A stretch of 45,440 nt of DNA from Streptomyces viridiviolaceus (GCF_014650995.1 NZ_BMWA01000044.1:1-45440), one strand, 5' to 3'; positions 1 through 8,364 are shown, numbered from the stretch's first letter. Numbers and translations: made by a program. The notes: generated by a model not told the origin, from the letters alone.

Positions 1-44
1 GCCGAAGGGGCACCCCCCTCCGCACAGGGGGGTGCCCCTTCGGC
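1..44. terminator. Perfect 19-bp hairpin, probable terminator
   Basis: Positions 1-19 and 26-44 are exact inverted complements around a 6-nt loop (20-25). No T-run follows, as is usual in Streptomyces. It lies about 100 bp beyond the stop codon of the minus-strand glpX, so it can end glpX transcription and anything arriving from the left. Positions 45-146 hold nothing else I can support. Confidence 0.8.
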
Positions 45-146
45 GTCGCTAGGGCCGCGGGGAACTGCGCGAGGACCCCGCACGGCCCGCAGCCGCCACT
101 CGACGCCGGCCCCCGAGCTCGTAGGCGCCCGGCGCGGCCGGCGGAG

Positions 147-1181
147 TCACTTCGCCCGGTCGAAGTCGATCGCGCTGTACGCCCGCAGCTTGCTCAGCCG
201 GTGCTCGGAGTCGATCCGGCGGACCGTTCCGGACTTGGAGCGCATCACGATCGAGTCGGTCGTGGCGGTCTCGGAGCGGTAGCGCACCCCGCGCAGCAGC
301 TCGCCGTCGGTGATGCCGGTCGCGACGAAGAAGACGTTGTCCCCGGTGACCAGGTCCTCGGTGGTCAGGACGCGGTCGAGGTCGTGCCCGGCGTCGATCG
401 CACGCTGCCTCTCCTCGTCGTCCTTGGGCCACAGCTTGCCCTGGATGACACCGCCCAGGCACTTCACCGCACAGGCCGAGATGATCCCCTCGGGTGTGCC
501 GCCGATGCCGAGCAGCAGGTCGATCCCGGTGCCCTCGCGCAGCGCCAGGATGGAGCCGGCCACGTCACCGTCGGAGATCAGCTTGATGCGGGCGCCGGTC
601 TCCCGCACCTCCTTGATGATCCCCTCGTGGCGCGGCCGGTCGAGGATGACGACCGTGACGTCCTCGGGGGTGACCCGCTTGGCCTTCGCGACCCGGCGGA
701 TGTTCACGGCCACCGGCGCGTCGATGTCGACGAAGTCGGCGGCCTCCGGCCCGGTGACCAGCTTGTCCATGTAGAAGACGGCCGACGGGTCGAACATCGA
801 GCCGCGCTCCGCGGCCGCCAGCACCGCGATCGCGTTGGTCATGCCCTTGGCGGTCAGCGTGGTGCCGTCGATCGGGTCGACGGCGATGTCGCACTCGGGG
901 CCGGTTCCGTCGCCCACGCGCTCCCCGTTGAAGAGCATCGGGGCCTCGTCCTTCTCGCCCTCGCCGATGACGACGACGCCGTTCATCGAGACGGTCTGGA
1001 CGAGGGTCCGCATGGCGCGCACCGCGGCACCGTCGGCGCCGTTCTTGTCGCCACGCCCGACCCAGCGGCCGGCGGCCATCGCCGCGGCCTCGGTCACCCG
1101 GACGAGCTCCATGGCGAGGTTGCGGTCGGGGGCCTCTGAGGGGACGTCCAGCTCGGACGGCAGATGATGATGCTCGGTCAT
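147..1181 (-). CDS. glpX: Class II fructose-1,6-bisphosphatase GlpX
   Basis: This cytosolic enzyme hydrolyses fructose 1,6-bisphosphate to fructose 6-phosphate in gluconeogenesis. The 344-residue protein has the class II signature motifs GEGEKDEAPML (residues 73-83) and DPIDGTT (102-108), which supply metal- and phosphate-binding residues. Its length is normal for actinobacterial GlpX. The ATG at 1181 is preceded by a GAAAGG-type ribosome-binding site about 8 nt upstream. The gene is divergent from the DUF4245 gene across about 130 bp and ends near a strong hairpin at 1-44. GlpX is the usual fructose bisphosphatase in actinobacteria that lack class I enzymes, so it is probably essential for growth on gluconeogenic carbon. 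The assignment is very secure. Confidence 0.97.
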   Translation of the reverse strand: MTEHHHLPSELDVPSEAPDRNLAMELVRVTEAAAMAAGRWVGRGDKNGADGAAVRAMRTLVQTVSMNGVVVIGEGEKDEAPMLFNGERVGDGTGPECDIAVDPIDGTTLTAKGMTNAIAVLAAAERGSMFDPSAVFYMDKLVTGPEAADFVDIDAPVAVNIRRVAKAKRVTPEDVTVVILDRPRHEGIIKEVRETGARIKLISDGDVAGSILALREGTGIDLLLGIGGTPEGIISACAVKCLGGVIQGKLWPKDDEERQRAIDAGHDLDRVLTTEDLVTGDNVFFVATGITDGELLRGVRYRSETATTDSIVMRSKSGTVRRIDSEHRLSKLRAYSAIDFDRAK

Positions 1182-1308
1182 CGGAGCGCACCTTTCTGAT
1201 ACGACGACGGCCGGATGAGGGTGTTGGCCACGACTCTATCGTCAGGCAGACAAAATGAGCAGGGGACCCCACGGATGAGCGGATCAGGCACCTGCGACGA
1301 TAGGGGGC

Positions 1309-1857
1309 GTGGCAGGTACGAACGGCAAGCAGAAGACGGCCCGGGACATGATCCTCTCCCTGGGGGTCATCGTGCTCGTGGGGCTGGTGATCTGGCTCTT
1401 CATCCCGCACGACGACAAGGAGCCCGAGCTCCAACGGGTCGACTACCGGGTCGAGCTGCTCACCGCGCGCCGCGCCGCCGCGTACCCCGTCGCCGCCCCC
1501 GAGGGACTGTCCAAGGAGTGGAAACCGACCTCCGTCCGCTTCCGCGGTGACGACTTCGACGCCTGGCACCTGGGCTTCCACGCCCCCGACGGCGAGTACG
1601 TGACGATCGAGCAGTCCACGCAGAAGCCGTCCACCTTCGTCGACGAGGCCAGCCAGGGCGCGCAGAAGACCGGGACCACCGAGGAGATCGGCGGCCGGAC
1701 GTGGACGCGGTACGAGGGCGGCCGGTACGACGCACTGGTGCTCCACGACACGGACGGCACGAAGGGTGCGACGACCGTGGTCGCGGGGACGGGCTCGTTC
1801 GAGCAGCTGACGAAGATGGCGGCGGCGCTGAAGATGGAGCGCACGTCGGCGCAGTGA
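1309..1857 (+). CDS. DUF4245 membrane-anchored protein
   Basis: The 182-residue product has a short basic N-terminus, one transmembrane segment (about residues 14-31, ILSLGVIVLVGLVIWLF) and an extracytoplasmic domain of the DUF4245 type. No function is established. Homologues commonly sit next to glpX in actinobacteria, and here it is divergent from glpX. The GTG at 1309 follows a GACGAT hexamer at 1296-1301 by 7 nt. The AGGGGG at 1302-1307 is too close to act as a ribosome-binding site, so a leaderless message is plausible. An alternative start is the ATG at 1348, but that would remove the basic residues before the membrane segment. The gene ends at a bidirectional terminator shared with the convergent nitroreductase gene. 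Confidence 0.85.
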   Translation: MAGTNGKQKTARDMILSLGVIVLVGLVIWLFIPHDDKEPELQRVDYRVELLTARRAAAYPVAAPEGLSKEWKPTSVRFRGDDFDAWHLGFHAPDGEYVTIEQSTQKPSTFVDEASQGAQKTGTTEEIGGRTWTRYEGGRYDALVLHDTDGTKGATTVVAGTGSFEQLTKMAAALKMERTSAQ

Positions 1858-1899
1858 CGGCAGGGGCGCCCACGAGGCCCCGGGCGCTCACGGAGCGCG

Positions 1900-1933
1900 A
1901 GAAGCCCCCGGCACCGGAGTGCCGGGGGCTTCT
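1900..1933. terminator. Bidirectional 14-bp hairpin terminator
   Basis: Positions 1900-1913 and 1920-1933 form a perfect stem with a 6-nt loop. It lies between the convergent stop codons of the DUF4245 gene (1857) and the nitroreductase gene (1973). It can end transcription from both sides. Confidence 0.85.
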
Positions 1934-1972
1934 GGCGTCCGTCCCGGGCCGCGCGCCCGGAGGACCGCCGTG

Positions 1973-2563
1973 TCAGACCGTGGTGACGACCTGGTCGTAC
2001 TCCAGGCGCGGGGAGCGCGGGAACCAGGCGTCCGGGCCCGGCCGGCCGATGTTGACGACCATCAGCGGGGTGTGGTCGTCGTCCAGGAACTCCTTGCGGA
2101 CGCCCTCGAAGTCGAGACCGGTCATGGGGCCGGCGGCCAGGCCCGCGGCGCGGACGCCGACGATGAAGTACGCGGCCTGCAGGGAGGCGTTCAGCGCGGC
2201 GGCACCCTCGCGCACCGGACGCTCGCTGAAGAAGGCGTCCTTGGCCTGCGGGAAGTGCGGGAAGAGCTGCGGCAGCTCCTCGTGGAACTCGTTGTCGGCC
2301 GAGAGGATCGCGACCAGCGGGGCGGCGGACGTCTTGGGCTGGTTTCCCTCGGCCATGTGCTTGACCAGGCGCTCGCGGGCCTCGGGGGAGCGGACCAGCG
2401 TGATGCGCAGCGGCGACTGGTTGAAGGCGGTCGGGCCGTACTTGACCAGGTCGTAGATCGCCCGCACCTGCTCGTCGGTCACCGGCTCGTCGGTGAAGGT
2501 GTTCGCGGTACGGGCCTCGCGGAACAGCAGATCCTGGGCGGAGGGGTCAAGAACGAGAGACAT
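1973..2563 (-). CDS. Nitroreductase family protein (malonic semialdehyde reductase RutE/HadB-like)
   Basis: The 196-residue protein belongs to the FMN-dependent nitroreductase superfamily. It has the RutE/HadB-like pattern: an early FREARTANTF segment, the YGPTAFNQSPLRI motif at about 50-62, and a C-terminal VVNIGRP segment. Family members reduce 3-oxopropanoate (malonic semialdehyde) or quinone and nitro substrates with NAD(P)H; the true substrate here is not visible. The chosen start is the ATG at 2563 (MSLVLDPS), with a GAGAAAGAG ribosome-binding site just upstream. The frame stays open to 2650, but that extension is basic and unlike the family. The gene is divergent from the DUF4287 gene. 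An AT-rich repeated motif at 2645-2663 may be its promoter or operator. Confidence 0.88.
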   Translation of the reverse strand: MSLVLDPSAQDLLFREARTANTFTDEPVTDEQVRAIYDLVKYGPTAFNQSPLRITLVRSPEARERLVKHMAEGNQPKTSAAPLVAILSADNEFHEELPQLFPHFPQAKDAFFSERPVREGAAALNASLQAAYFIVGVRAAGLAAGPMTGLDFEGVRKEFLDDDHTPLMVVNIGRPGPDAWFPRSPRLEYDQVVTTV

Positions 2564-2644
2564 GCGTGCTCTTTCTCGGGTGGTGCGTCGGAAGCGTGCG
2601 CGTCGGCGCGGATCCGTTGACGGACACGACCGTACGGCAAGGAA

Positions 2645-2663
2645 GTTCAATCTTCAATCAAAG
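2645..2663 (-). promoter_or_regulatory. AT-rich repeated TTGA motif, candidate operator/promoter
   Basis: Read on the minus strand, this patch carries TTGATTGAAGATTGAAC, in which TTGA-type half-sites repeat. It lies about 82 bp upstream of the nitroreductase start and is far more AT-rich than its surroundings. Such patches upstream of nitroreductase genes often bind MarR- or HxlR-type redox regulators, but no regulator gene is adjacent. The role is inferred. Confidence 0.3.
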
Positions 2664-2813
2664 CGGGAGTGCGGTGTTCCGCTTCACACCCTGATGGTGT
2701 TGCTCATGTGGCGCACGTCACGCCTGTCCTGCGATCATTCGGCGCGCTCGGCACGGTCGTAAGGGGCAGACAAGCCGCCGCTTCGGCACTCGGACAGAGG
2801 GGACCGCATCGAC

Positions 2814-3026
2814 ATGACCGCCACCGTGAAGGGCCCGGCCGGCTACTTTCCGTCCATCGAGAAGAAGTACGGCCGCCCGGTCGCGGAGTGGAAGGAGCTG
2901 ATCCGCTCCTCGCCGCTCGCCAAGCACATGGAAATCGTCACCTGGCTCAAGACCGAGCACGGACTCGGCCACGGGCACGCCAACGCGCTCGTCGCGCACA
3001 CGCTCGCCGAGGACAGCGCCAAGTAG
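2814..3026 (+). CDS. DUF4287 small protein
   Basis: This 70-residue soluble protein matches the DUF4287 pattern: a YFPSIEKKYGRP segment at residues 11-22, then KHMEIVTWLKTEHGLGHGHANALVAH. The gene has an ATG start with GAGGGG upstream at 2798-2803, slightly far at about 10 nt. The domain is small and helical, found alone or fused to DUF5655 in other bacteria, and its function is unknown. It is convergent with xseB, and the 34 bp between the two stop codons contain repeated GGTCCTGGC-like words but no clear hairpin. Confidence 0.85.
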   Translation: MTATVKGPAGYFPSIEKKYGRPVAEWKELIRSSPLAKHMEIVTWLKTEHGLGHGHANALVAHTLAEDSAK

Positions 3027-3060
3027 GCCCGCAGGGGTCCTGGCAGGTCCTGGCGGGTCC

Positions 3061-3303
3061 CTAGTCCTCGTCCTCCGCCTCGGCCTCCTCGGCCAGTGCC
3101 GCGTCCAGGCGGGCCCGCGCCCCGTCCAGCCAGCGCCGGCACACCTTCGCCAGTTCCTCGCCACGCTCCCACAGAGCGAGGGACTCCTCCAGCGTCGTAC
3201 CGCCCGCCTCCAGGCGTCGTACGACCTCGATCAGCTCGTCCCGTGCCTGCTCGTACCCGAGCGCCTCGGACACGGCCGCCGGCTGCTCCACCTCGCTGGT
3301 CAT
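3061..3303 (-). CDS. xseB: Exodeoxyribonuclease VII small subunit
   Basis: The 80-residue acidic, helical protein contains the XseB core: YEQARDELIEVVRRLEAGG, then LEESLALWERGEEL. XseB forms a coiled hairpin that binds the long helices of XseA; the complex degrades single-stranded DNA in both directions. The gene lies 9 bp downstream of the xseA stop codon on the same strand, so the two are co-transcribed. The start at 3303 follows a GGTGGGTGG stretch that can act as the ribosome-binding site and overlaps the xseA end region. The C-terminus is a run of Glu/Asp, common in Streptomyces homologues. Confidence 0.95.
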   Translation of the reverse strand: MTSEVEQPAAVSEALGYEQARDELIEVVRRLEAGGTTLEESLALWERGEELAKVCRRWLDGARARLDAALAEEAEAEDED

Positions 3304-3312
3304 CCACCCACC

Positions 3313-4521
3313 TTATGTGTCGACTCGTACGGAGAACTCACCCTCGGAGACCCGCGCGCGCAGCGTCTCCCCGGGGGCCACCTCGCCGGGGTCCCGCACG
3401 GCATGGCCGTCGGCCCGCTGCAGCACGGCGTACCCGCGCTTCAGGGTGGCGGCGGGGGAGAGGGCCACCACGCGCGCGTGCGTGTGTGTCAGTTCGGAGT
3501 CCGCCCGGTCGAGGTGGTGCCGCAGGGAACGACGGCCCCGGTCCAGCAGGGCCGCCACCTGCTCGGCCCGCTCGTCGATCATCCGGTGCGGATCCTGTAT
3601 CGCGGGCCGGGCGAGCGCGTGGGCCAGCCCTCGCTCCTCGCGGTCGACGAACGCCGCCACGCACCGCCGCGCCCGGTCCCGCAGCAGCCGGACCCGCTCG
3701 TACTCCTCGCCGACGTCCGGCACCACCTTCTTCGCGGCGTCGGTCGGGGTGGAGGCGCGCAGGTCGGCGACGTGGTCGAGCAGCGGATTGTCCGGCTCGT
3801 GCCCGATCGCAGAGACGACCGGCGTACGGCACTGGGCCACCGCCCGCACCAGCTGCTCGTCGGAGAACGGCAGCAGGTCCTCCACGCTGCCGCCGCCCCG
3901 CGCGACGACGATCACGTCCACGTCGTCCATCGCGTCCAGCTCCTTCACGGCCTGCACCACCTGCGGCACGGCGTGCACGCCCTGCACCGCGACGTTGCGC
4001 ACCTCGAAGCGGACCGCCGGCCAGCGGTGCCGGGCGTTCTCCAGCACGTCCCGCTCGGCGGCCGAGGCACGCCCACACACCAGGCCGATGAGCTGCGGAA
4101 GGAAGGGCAGTGGCTTCTTGCGCTCCGGCGCGAACAGTCCTTCGCGCGCGAGGGTCTTCTTCAGCTGCTCCAGGCGCGCGAGCAGCTCACCGACCCCGAC
4201 GGGCCTGATCTCGGCGGCCCGCAGCGACAGCTGCCCGCGCGGGGCGTACCACTCCGGCTTGGCGTGGACGACCACGCGGGCGCCCTCGCCGACCACGTCG
4301 GCCACCGCGTCGAACACCTGCCGGTAGCAGGTGACCCCGACGGAGATGTCGTACGACGGGTCGCGCAGCGTCAGGAACACCACCCCGGCGCCCGGCCGCC
4401 GCGACAACTGCGTGATCTGCCCCTCGACCCACACCGCGCCGAGCCGGTCGATCCATCCCCCGATCAGCCGCGACACCTCACCGACGGGCAGAGGGGTTTC
4501 CGCGGACGTGTTCACAGCCAT
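3313..4521 (-). CDS. xseA: Exodeoxyribonuclease VII large subunit
   Basis: The 402-residue catalytic subunit of exonuclease VII has an N-terminal OB-fold (about residues 10-110, PVGEVSRLIGGWIDRLGAVWVEGQI). The catalytic domain has GRASAAERD (150-157), ARGGGSVEDLLPFS (207-220) and GHEPDNPLLDHVADLRASTPT (240-260), followed by long helices that bind XseB. It acts in single-strand DNA degradation and repair. Homologues begin near MAVNTSAE, supporting the ATG at 4521. That ATG has no ribosome-binding site, but TACGCT lies 7 nt upstream, suggesting a leaderless start. A second in-frame ATG at 4551 has AGGGGG 4 nt upstream and would add ten residues. The stop is TAA at 3313. A tandem repeat fills the region upstream. 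Confidence 0.95.
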   Translation of the reverse strand: MAVNTSAETPLPVGEVSRLIGGWIDRLGAVWVEGQITQLSRRPGAGVVFLTLRDPSYDISVGVTCYRQVFDAVADVVGEGARVVVHAKPEWYAPRGQLSLRAAEIRPVGVGELLARLEQLKKTLAREGLFAPERKKPLPFLPQLIGLVCGRASAAERDVLENARHRWPAVRFEVRNVAVQGVHAVPQVVQAVKELDAMDDVDVIVVARGGGSVEDLLPFSDEQLVRAVAQCRTPVVSAIGHEPDNPLLDHVADLRASTPTDAAKKVVPDVGEEYERVRLLRDRARRCVAAFVDREERGLAHALARPAIQDPHRMIDERAEQVAALLDRGRRSLRHHLDRADSELTHTHARVVALSPAATLKRGYAVLQRADGHAVRDPGEVAPGETLRARVSEGEFSVRVDT

Positions 4522-4650
4522 GGGCCCGAGCGTAACGGCCGGGTACGACATCGGACCCCCTGTCACGCCCCGCCCGCGGCCGACACCCCGACGCGCTCCG
4601 TCCGCTCCCCCGCCCGGCCGGCCTCCGGCCCGATGCCCGCCCCGCGCGCG

Positions 4651-5030
4651 TGCCGATCCTCTCCCCGGGCTCGCGCGGGGCCGGCCCCGGGTCCGGTCGC
4701 GTTGGCCTGCCGGGGCTCGGTCCTGCGCCGCGTGGGTGCGGGTCTCCCGGTCGTGCTCGTGAGTCCGTCGTCGCGCATGTGCCGGTCTTCGACCCGGGCC
4801 CGTGTGCCTGCCGGTTCGCGTCCGGCATTCGCGCGCGTGCCGATCCTCTCCCCGGGCTCGCGCGGGGCCGGCCCCGGGTCCGGTCGCGTTGGCCTGCCGG
4901 GGCTCGGTCCTGCGCCGCGTGAGTGCGAGTGCGGGTCTTCCAGTCGTGCTCGTGAGCCCGTCGCCGCGCATGTGCCGGTCTTCGACCCGGGCCCGTGTGC
5001 CTGCCGGTTCGTGTCCGGCATTCGCGCGCG
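4651..5030. repeat. Tandem repeat of two ~190-bp units between APC permease and xseA
   Basis: Unit 1 (4651-4837, 187 bp) and unit 2 (4838-5030, 193 bp) are in direct tandem. Their first roughly 84 bp are identical. The rest differs by about six substitutions and a 6-bp insertion in unit 2. A degenerate partial copy of the last third of the unit starts at 5031. The repeats fill the 544-bp gap between two same-strand genes (permease stop 5066, xseA start 4521). Reading frames cross the repeat on both strands, but the products are Arg/Pro/Gly-rich and resemble high-GC noise. The function is unknown. Confidence 0.85.
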
Positions 5031-5065
5031 TGCCGGGCTTCAGGCCGGGCCCGTCTGTCTGCCGG

Positions 5066-6481
5066 TCACCGGCCGTCGTCGTCCGCAGGCCCGGTGTCCG
5101 TGCCGGCCCTCGCCGTCGCCGGGCTCCTCCGGCGCGTCTGCAGTGTCAGCACCACGAGACCGGCGACCAGCCAGATCCCGCCCACCACCTGTGCGGTCCG
5201 CGAGGCCTCCACGATCACCGCGACCGTGATCACCGCGCCGAGGACCGGTACCAGAACGTGCCGCCACCAGCTCACCGGGCCCCCGCCGCGCCGGACCGCG
5301 AACCACCCCACCACGCTCGCGTGCAACAGCGTGAACGCCGTCAGCGCGCCGACGTCGACCACGGACACCAGGTGGTCGAGGCCGTCGTCCCGCTGCGCCG
5401 CCCACACCGCCGCCACCAGCGTGATCACCGCCGAGACCAGCAGCGCCACTCGCGGCACCCCGGAATCCGTCCGCGACAGCGCCCGCGGCAGCCGCCGGTC
5501 GCGGCCCATCGCGAACAGCAGCCGCCCGGCCGCCGCCTGCCCGGCCAGCGCGGCGAACGCCGCACCGATCGCCTTGCTCACCGCCACCAGATCGTGCAGC
5601 CACGTCCCGACGGAGGCGTCCACGGCGTCGTAGAACGCCGAGCCCTGCCGCTCCGGCTCCGCCGCCAGCCGCGCCGACGACACCGGCTCCAGCAGCGCCA
5701 CCAGGTACGTCTGCGCCACGAACAGCACACCCGCCAGCGCCAGACAGAACAGCAGCGCCCGCGCCACCTTCGCCGACCCGCCGGTGACCTCCTCCGCGAA
5801 CGTCGCGATCGCGTCGAAGCCCAGGTACGACAGCACCGCCACCGACACCGCGCCCACCACCGCCGACAGCGCGAACGCCCCCTGCGTGCCGTCCCCGGAC
5901 AGCGGCGACAGCCAGCCGCGCTCCGCGCCGTCGTCCGCGAGGACCACGACCGCCGCCACGACGAACACCAGCAGGACCACGACCTCCATGGCGAGCACCA
6001 GGAACCCCACGCGGGCCGCCGCGCGCACGCCCCACAGGTTCAGCAGCGTCGTGACGACCACCGCCAGCGCCGTCCACACCCAGCGCGACACCTCCGGGAC
6101 CAGCGCCTCCATCGCGATGCCCGAGAACAGGTACGCCACCGCCGGGATCAGGACGTAGTCGAGCATCGCCATCCAGCCGGCGATGAAACCGGCCCCGTCG
6201 CCGAGCCCCACGCGCGCGTAGGCGAACACGGACCCCGCCTGCGGGACCACCCGCACCATCTGGGCGTAACTGAAAGCGGTGAACGCCATCGCGATCGTGG
6301 CGACGACGTACACCAGCGCCACCGCGCCGTGCGACTTGGCGTCCAGCGTGCCGAACACGCCGACCGGCGCCATCGGCGCGATGAACAGCAGCCCGTAGAC
6401 GACCAGGTCCCTGAAGCCCAGGCTGCGGCGCAGACGGTGTCGCTCGTCGGCCTCGCGGGTCGTCGTGCCGCCGTCGGACAT
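5066..6481 (-). CDS. APC-superfamily amino acid permease
   Basis: The 471-residue integral membrane protein begins with a soluble stretch ending LRRSLGFRDLVVYGLLFIAPMAPVGVFG, the typical first helix of APC transporters. About 12 hydrophobic segments follow. It most likely imports an amino acid or amine by proton symport; the substrate cannot be read from sequence. The ATG at 6481 is preceded by GGAGG with 5-nt spacing, which decides the start over an upstream ATG at 6541. The gene is divergent from ispH across about 100 bp. The tandem repeat region lies downstream, before xseA. Confidence 0.9.
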   Translation of the reverse strand: MSDGGTTTREADERHRLRRSLGFRDLVVYGLLFIAPMAPVGVFGTLDAKSHGAVALVYVVATIAMAFTAFSYAQMVRVVPQAGSVFAYARVGLGDGAGFIAGWMAMLDYVLIPAVAYLFSGIAMEALVPEVSRWVWTALAVVVTTLLNLWGVRAAARVGFLVLAMEVVVLLVFVVAAVVVLADDGAERGWLSPLSGDGTQGAFALSAVVGAVSVAVLSYLGFDAIATFAEEVTGGSAKVARALLFCLALAGVLFVAQTYLVALLEPVSSARLAAEPERQGSAFYDAVDASVGTWLHDLVAVSKAIGAAFAALAGQAAAGRLLFAMGRDRRLPRALSRTDSGVPRVALLVSAVITLVAAVWAAQRDDGLDHLVSVVDVGALTAFTLLHASVVGWFAVRRGGGPVSWWRHVLVPVLGAVITVAVIVEASRTAQVVGGIWLVAGLVVLTLQTRRRSPATARAGTDTGPADDDGR

Positions 6482-6547
6482 GGTGCCTCCGCGAGTGCCT
6501 CGGAACATCCCCGTCAGTCTCCCCGGCGACGCCGCCCCCACGCGATC

Positions 6548-6575
6548 TCCGACCCGCCGAACGCGGCCTTACGAT
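6548..6575 (+). promoter_or_regulatory. Candidate leaderless promoter of ispH
   Basis: TACGAT at 6570-6575 is a good Streptomyces -10 hexamer. TCCGAC at 6548-6553, 16 nt upstream, matches the -35 consensus TTGACA at four of six positions. The -10 sits 7 nt before the ATG at 6583, so transcription should begin at or next to the start codon. No ribosome-binding site is present. Confidence 0.5.
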
Positions 6576-6582
6576 GGTTGCC

Positions 6583-7590
6583 ATGACTGCTTCGTCTGGC
6601 CGCCGTGTCCTGCTCGCCGCCCCCCGTGGCTACTGCGCGGGTGTGGACCGCGCCGTGATCGCCGTCGAGAAGGCCCTGGAGCAGTACGGGGCCCCCGTCT
6701 ACGTCCGGCACGAGATCGTCCACAACAAGTACGTCGTCCAGACCCTGGAGAAGAAGGGCGCCGTCTTCGTCGAGCGGACCGAGGAGGTCCCCCCGGGGAA
6801 CATCGTCATGTTCTCCGCGCACGGCGTCGCTCCCGTCGTCCACGAGGAGGCCGAGCGCGGCCGGCTCGCCACCATCGACGCGACCTGCCCCCTGGTGACC
6901 AAGGTGCACAAGGAGGCCGTCCGCTTCGCGAAGGAGGACTACGACATCCTCCTGATCGGCCACGAGGGCCACGAGGAGGTCATCGGCACCTCCGGCGAGG
7001 CCCCCGACCACATCCAGCTCGTCGACGGCCCCGAGGACGTCGCGAAGGTCGAGGTCCGCGACCCGTCCAAGGTCGTCTGGCTCTCCCAGACCACGCTGTC
7101 CGTCGACGAGACCATGGAGACCGTCGACGCGCTCAAGGACAAGTTCCCGCAGCTGATCTCCCCGCCCAGCGACGACATCTGCTACGCCACGCAGAACCGT
7201 CAGCTCGCGGTCAAGCAGATGGGCGCCGAGGCGGACCTGGTGATCGTCGTCGGCTCCCGCAACTCGTCCAACTCCAAGCGGCTCGTCGAGGTCGCCAAGC
7301 AGGCGGGCGCGCGCGAGGCGTACCTCGTGGACTTCGCCGACGAGATCGACGAGACCTGGCTGGAGGGCGTCTCCACCGTCGGCGTCACCTCCGGCGCCTC
7401 CGTCCCGGAGGTCCTGGTCGAGCAGGTCCTGCAGTGGCTGGCCGAGCGGGGCTTCGAGGACGTGGAGATCGTCAAGGCGGCCGAGGAGTCCATCACCTTC
7501 TCGCTGCCCAAGGAGCTGCGCCGCGACCTGCGCGAGGAGGCGGCGGCCCTGGTGGCGGAGCGGGGCGGCTCGGGTACCGCCGGAGCGTGA
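6583..7590 (+). CDS. ispH: 4-hydroxy-3-methylbut-2-enyl diphosphate reductase IspH (LytB)
   Basis: IspH carries out the last step of the MEP isoprenoid pathway, reducing HMBPP to IPP and DMAPP with a [4Fe-4S] cluster. The three cluster cysteines are visible at C18 (RGYCAGVDRA), C102 (DATCPLVTKVHK) and C200 (DDICYATQNRQ). The GHEGHEEV substrate-binding motif and the SRNSSNSKRL phosphate-binding motif are also present. The 335-residue length is normal. The ATG at 6583 is chosen over the ATG at 6574 because homologues start here and a -10 hexamer overlaps the earlier codon. The gene is divergent from the APC permease, and ppgK follows 29 bp downstream on the same strand. Confidence 0.97.
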   Translation: MTASSGRRVLLAAPRGYCAGVDRAVIAVEKALEQYGAPVYVRHEIVHNKYVVQTLEKKGAVFVERTEEVPPGNIVMFSAHGVAPVVHEEAERGRLATIDATCPLVTKVHKEAVRFAKEDYDILLIGHEGHEEVIGTSGEAPDHIQLVDGPEDVAKVEVRDPSKVVWLSQTTLSVDETMETVDALKDKFPQLISPPSDDICYATQNRQLAVKQMGAEADLVIVVGSRNSSNSKRLVEVAKQAGAREAYLVDFADEIDETWLEGVSTVGVTSGASVPEVLVEQVLQWLAERGFEDVEIVKAAEESITFSLPKELRRDLREEAAALVAERGGSGTAGA

Positions 7591-7619
7591 CCGTCAGTCC
7601 TCCGTCGTAACGTGGAGCC

Positions 7620-8360
7620 ATGCAGATCTTCGGCGTGGACATCGGCGGATCCGGGATCAAGGGCGCCCCTGTGGACCTCGACAGGGGCGACCTGGCGGAG
7701 GAGCGCTGCAAGGTACTCACCCCGCACCCGGCGACTCCCGACGGCGTGGCCGACGGAGTGAAGCAGGTCGTCGACCACTTCGGCTGGACCGGCCCGGTCG
7801 GGCTGACCTTCCCGGGCGTGGTCACGGGCGGCGCCATGATCCGCACGGCGGCGAACGTCGACAAGAGCTGGATCGACACGGACGCCCGGGCCCTGTTCAG
7901 CGAGCGGCTGGGCGGCCTGGACGTGACCGTGGTCAACGACGCGGACGCGGCGGGCGTCGCCGAGATGCACTTCGGTGCCGGGCGCGGGCGGCGGGGCACG
8001 GTCATCCTGCTCACTTTCGGCACGGGCATCGGCAGCGCCGTCTTCACCGACGGCGCCCTCGTGCCCAACACCGAGCTGGGCCACCTGGAGCTGGAAGGGC
8101 ACGACGCGGAGAAGCGCGCCTCCAGCAAGGTCAAGGACGATCACGACATGTCGTGGGAGCACTGGGCCCGCCGCGTGCAGACGTACCTCGCCCACGTGGA
8201 GATGCTCTTCTCGCCCGAGCTGTTCATCATCGGCGGCGGGGTGAGCCGCAAGGCCCACAAGTTCCTGCACCACATCCAGGGCATCCGGGCGGAGATCGTC
8301 CCCGCGGAGCTGCAGAACAACGCCGGCATCGTGGGCGCGGCGATGCGGGCGGCAGGCTGA
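7620..8360 (+). CDS. ppgK: Polyphosphate glucokinase
   Basis: The 246-residue ROK-family kinase phosphorylates glucose using polyphosphate, and usually ATP as well. Visible motifs are the phosphate loop DIGGSGIKGA (7-16), the catalytic VVNDADAAG (104-112), LTFGTGIGSA (131-140) and NTELGHLE (150-157). Together these are typical of actinobacterial PpgK rather than of ATP-only glucokinases, which carry a CXCGXXGC motif absent here. The start is the ATG at 7620. TAACGT sits 6 nt upstream at 7608-7613, and the GGAG between lies only 3 nt from the ATG, so a leaderless message is possible. The gene follows ispH by 29 bp and is convergent with the DUF6542 gene, 4 bp between stops. Confidence 0.95.
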   Translation: MQIFGVDIGGSGIKGAPVDLDRGDLAEERCKVLTPHPATPDGVADGVKQVVDHFGWTGPVGLTFPGVVTGGAMIRTAANVDKSWIDTDARALFSERLGGLDVTVVNDADAAGVAEMHFGAGRGRRGTVILLTFGTGIGSAVFTDGALVPNTELGHLELEGHDAEKRASSKVKDDHDMSWEHWARRVQTYLAHVEMLFSPELFIIGGGVSRKAHKFLHHIQGIRAEIVPAELQNNAGIVGAAMRAAG

Positions 8361-8364
8361 GCGG

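Noticed and set aside
4563..5021. Minus-strand frames of 116-152 codons over the tandem repeat, starting MPDTNRQ or MPDANRQ
   Set aside because: They repeat only because the DNA repeats. They lack a ribosome-binding site, and their composition matches random GC-rich sequence.
4651..5060. CRISPR array
   Set aside because: The units are about 190 bp in direct tandem without spacers of uniform length, and no cas gene is present.
4802..6586. A 594-codon plus-strand frame
   Set aside because: It lies antisense to the APC permease and reads an Arg/His/Gln-rich low-complexity product.
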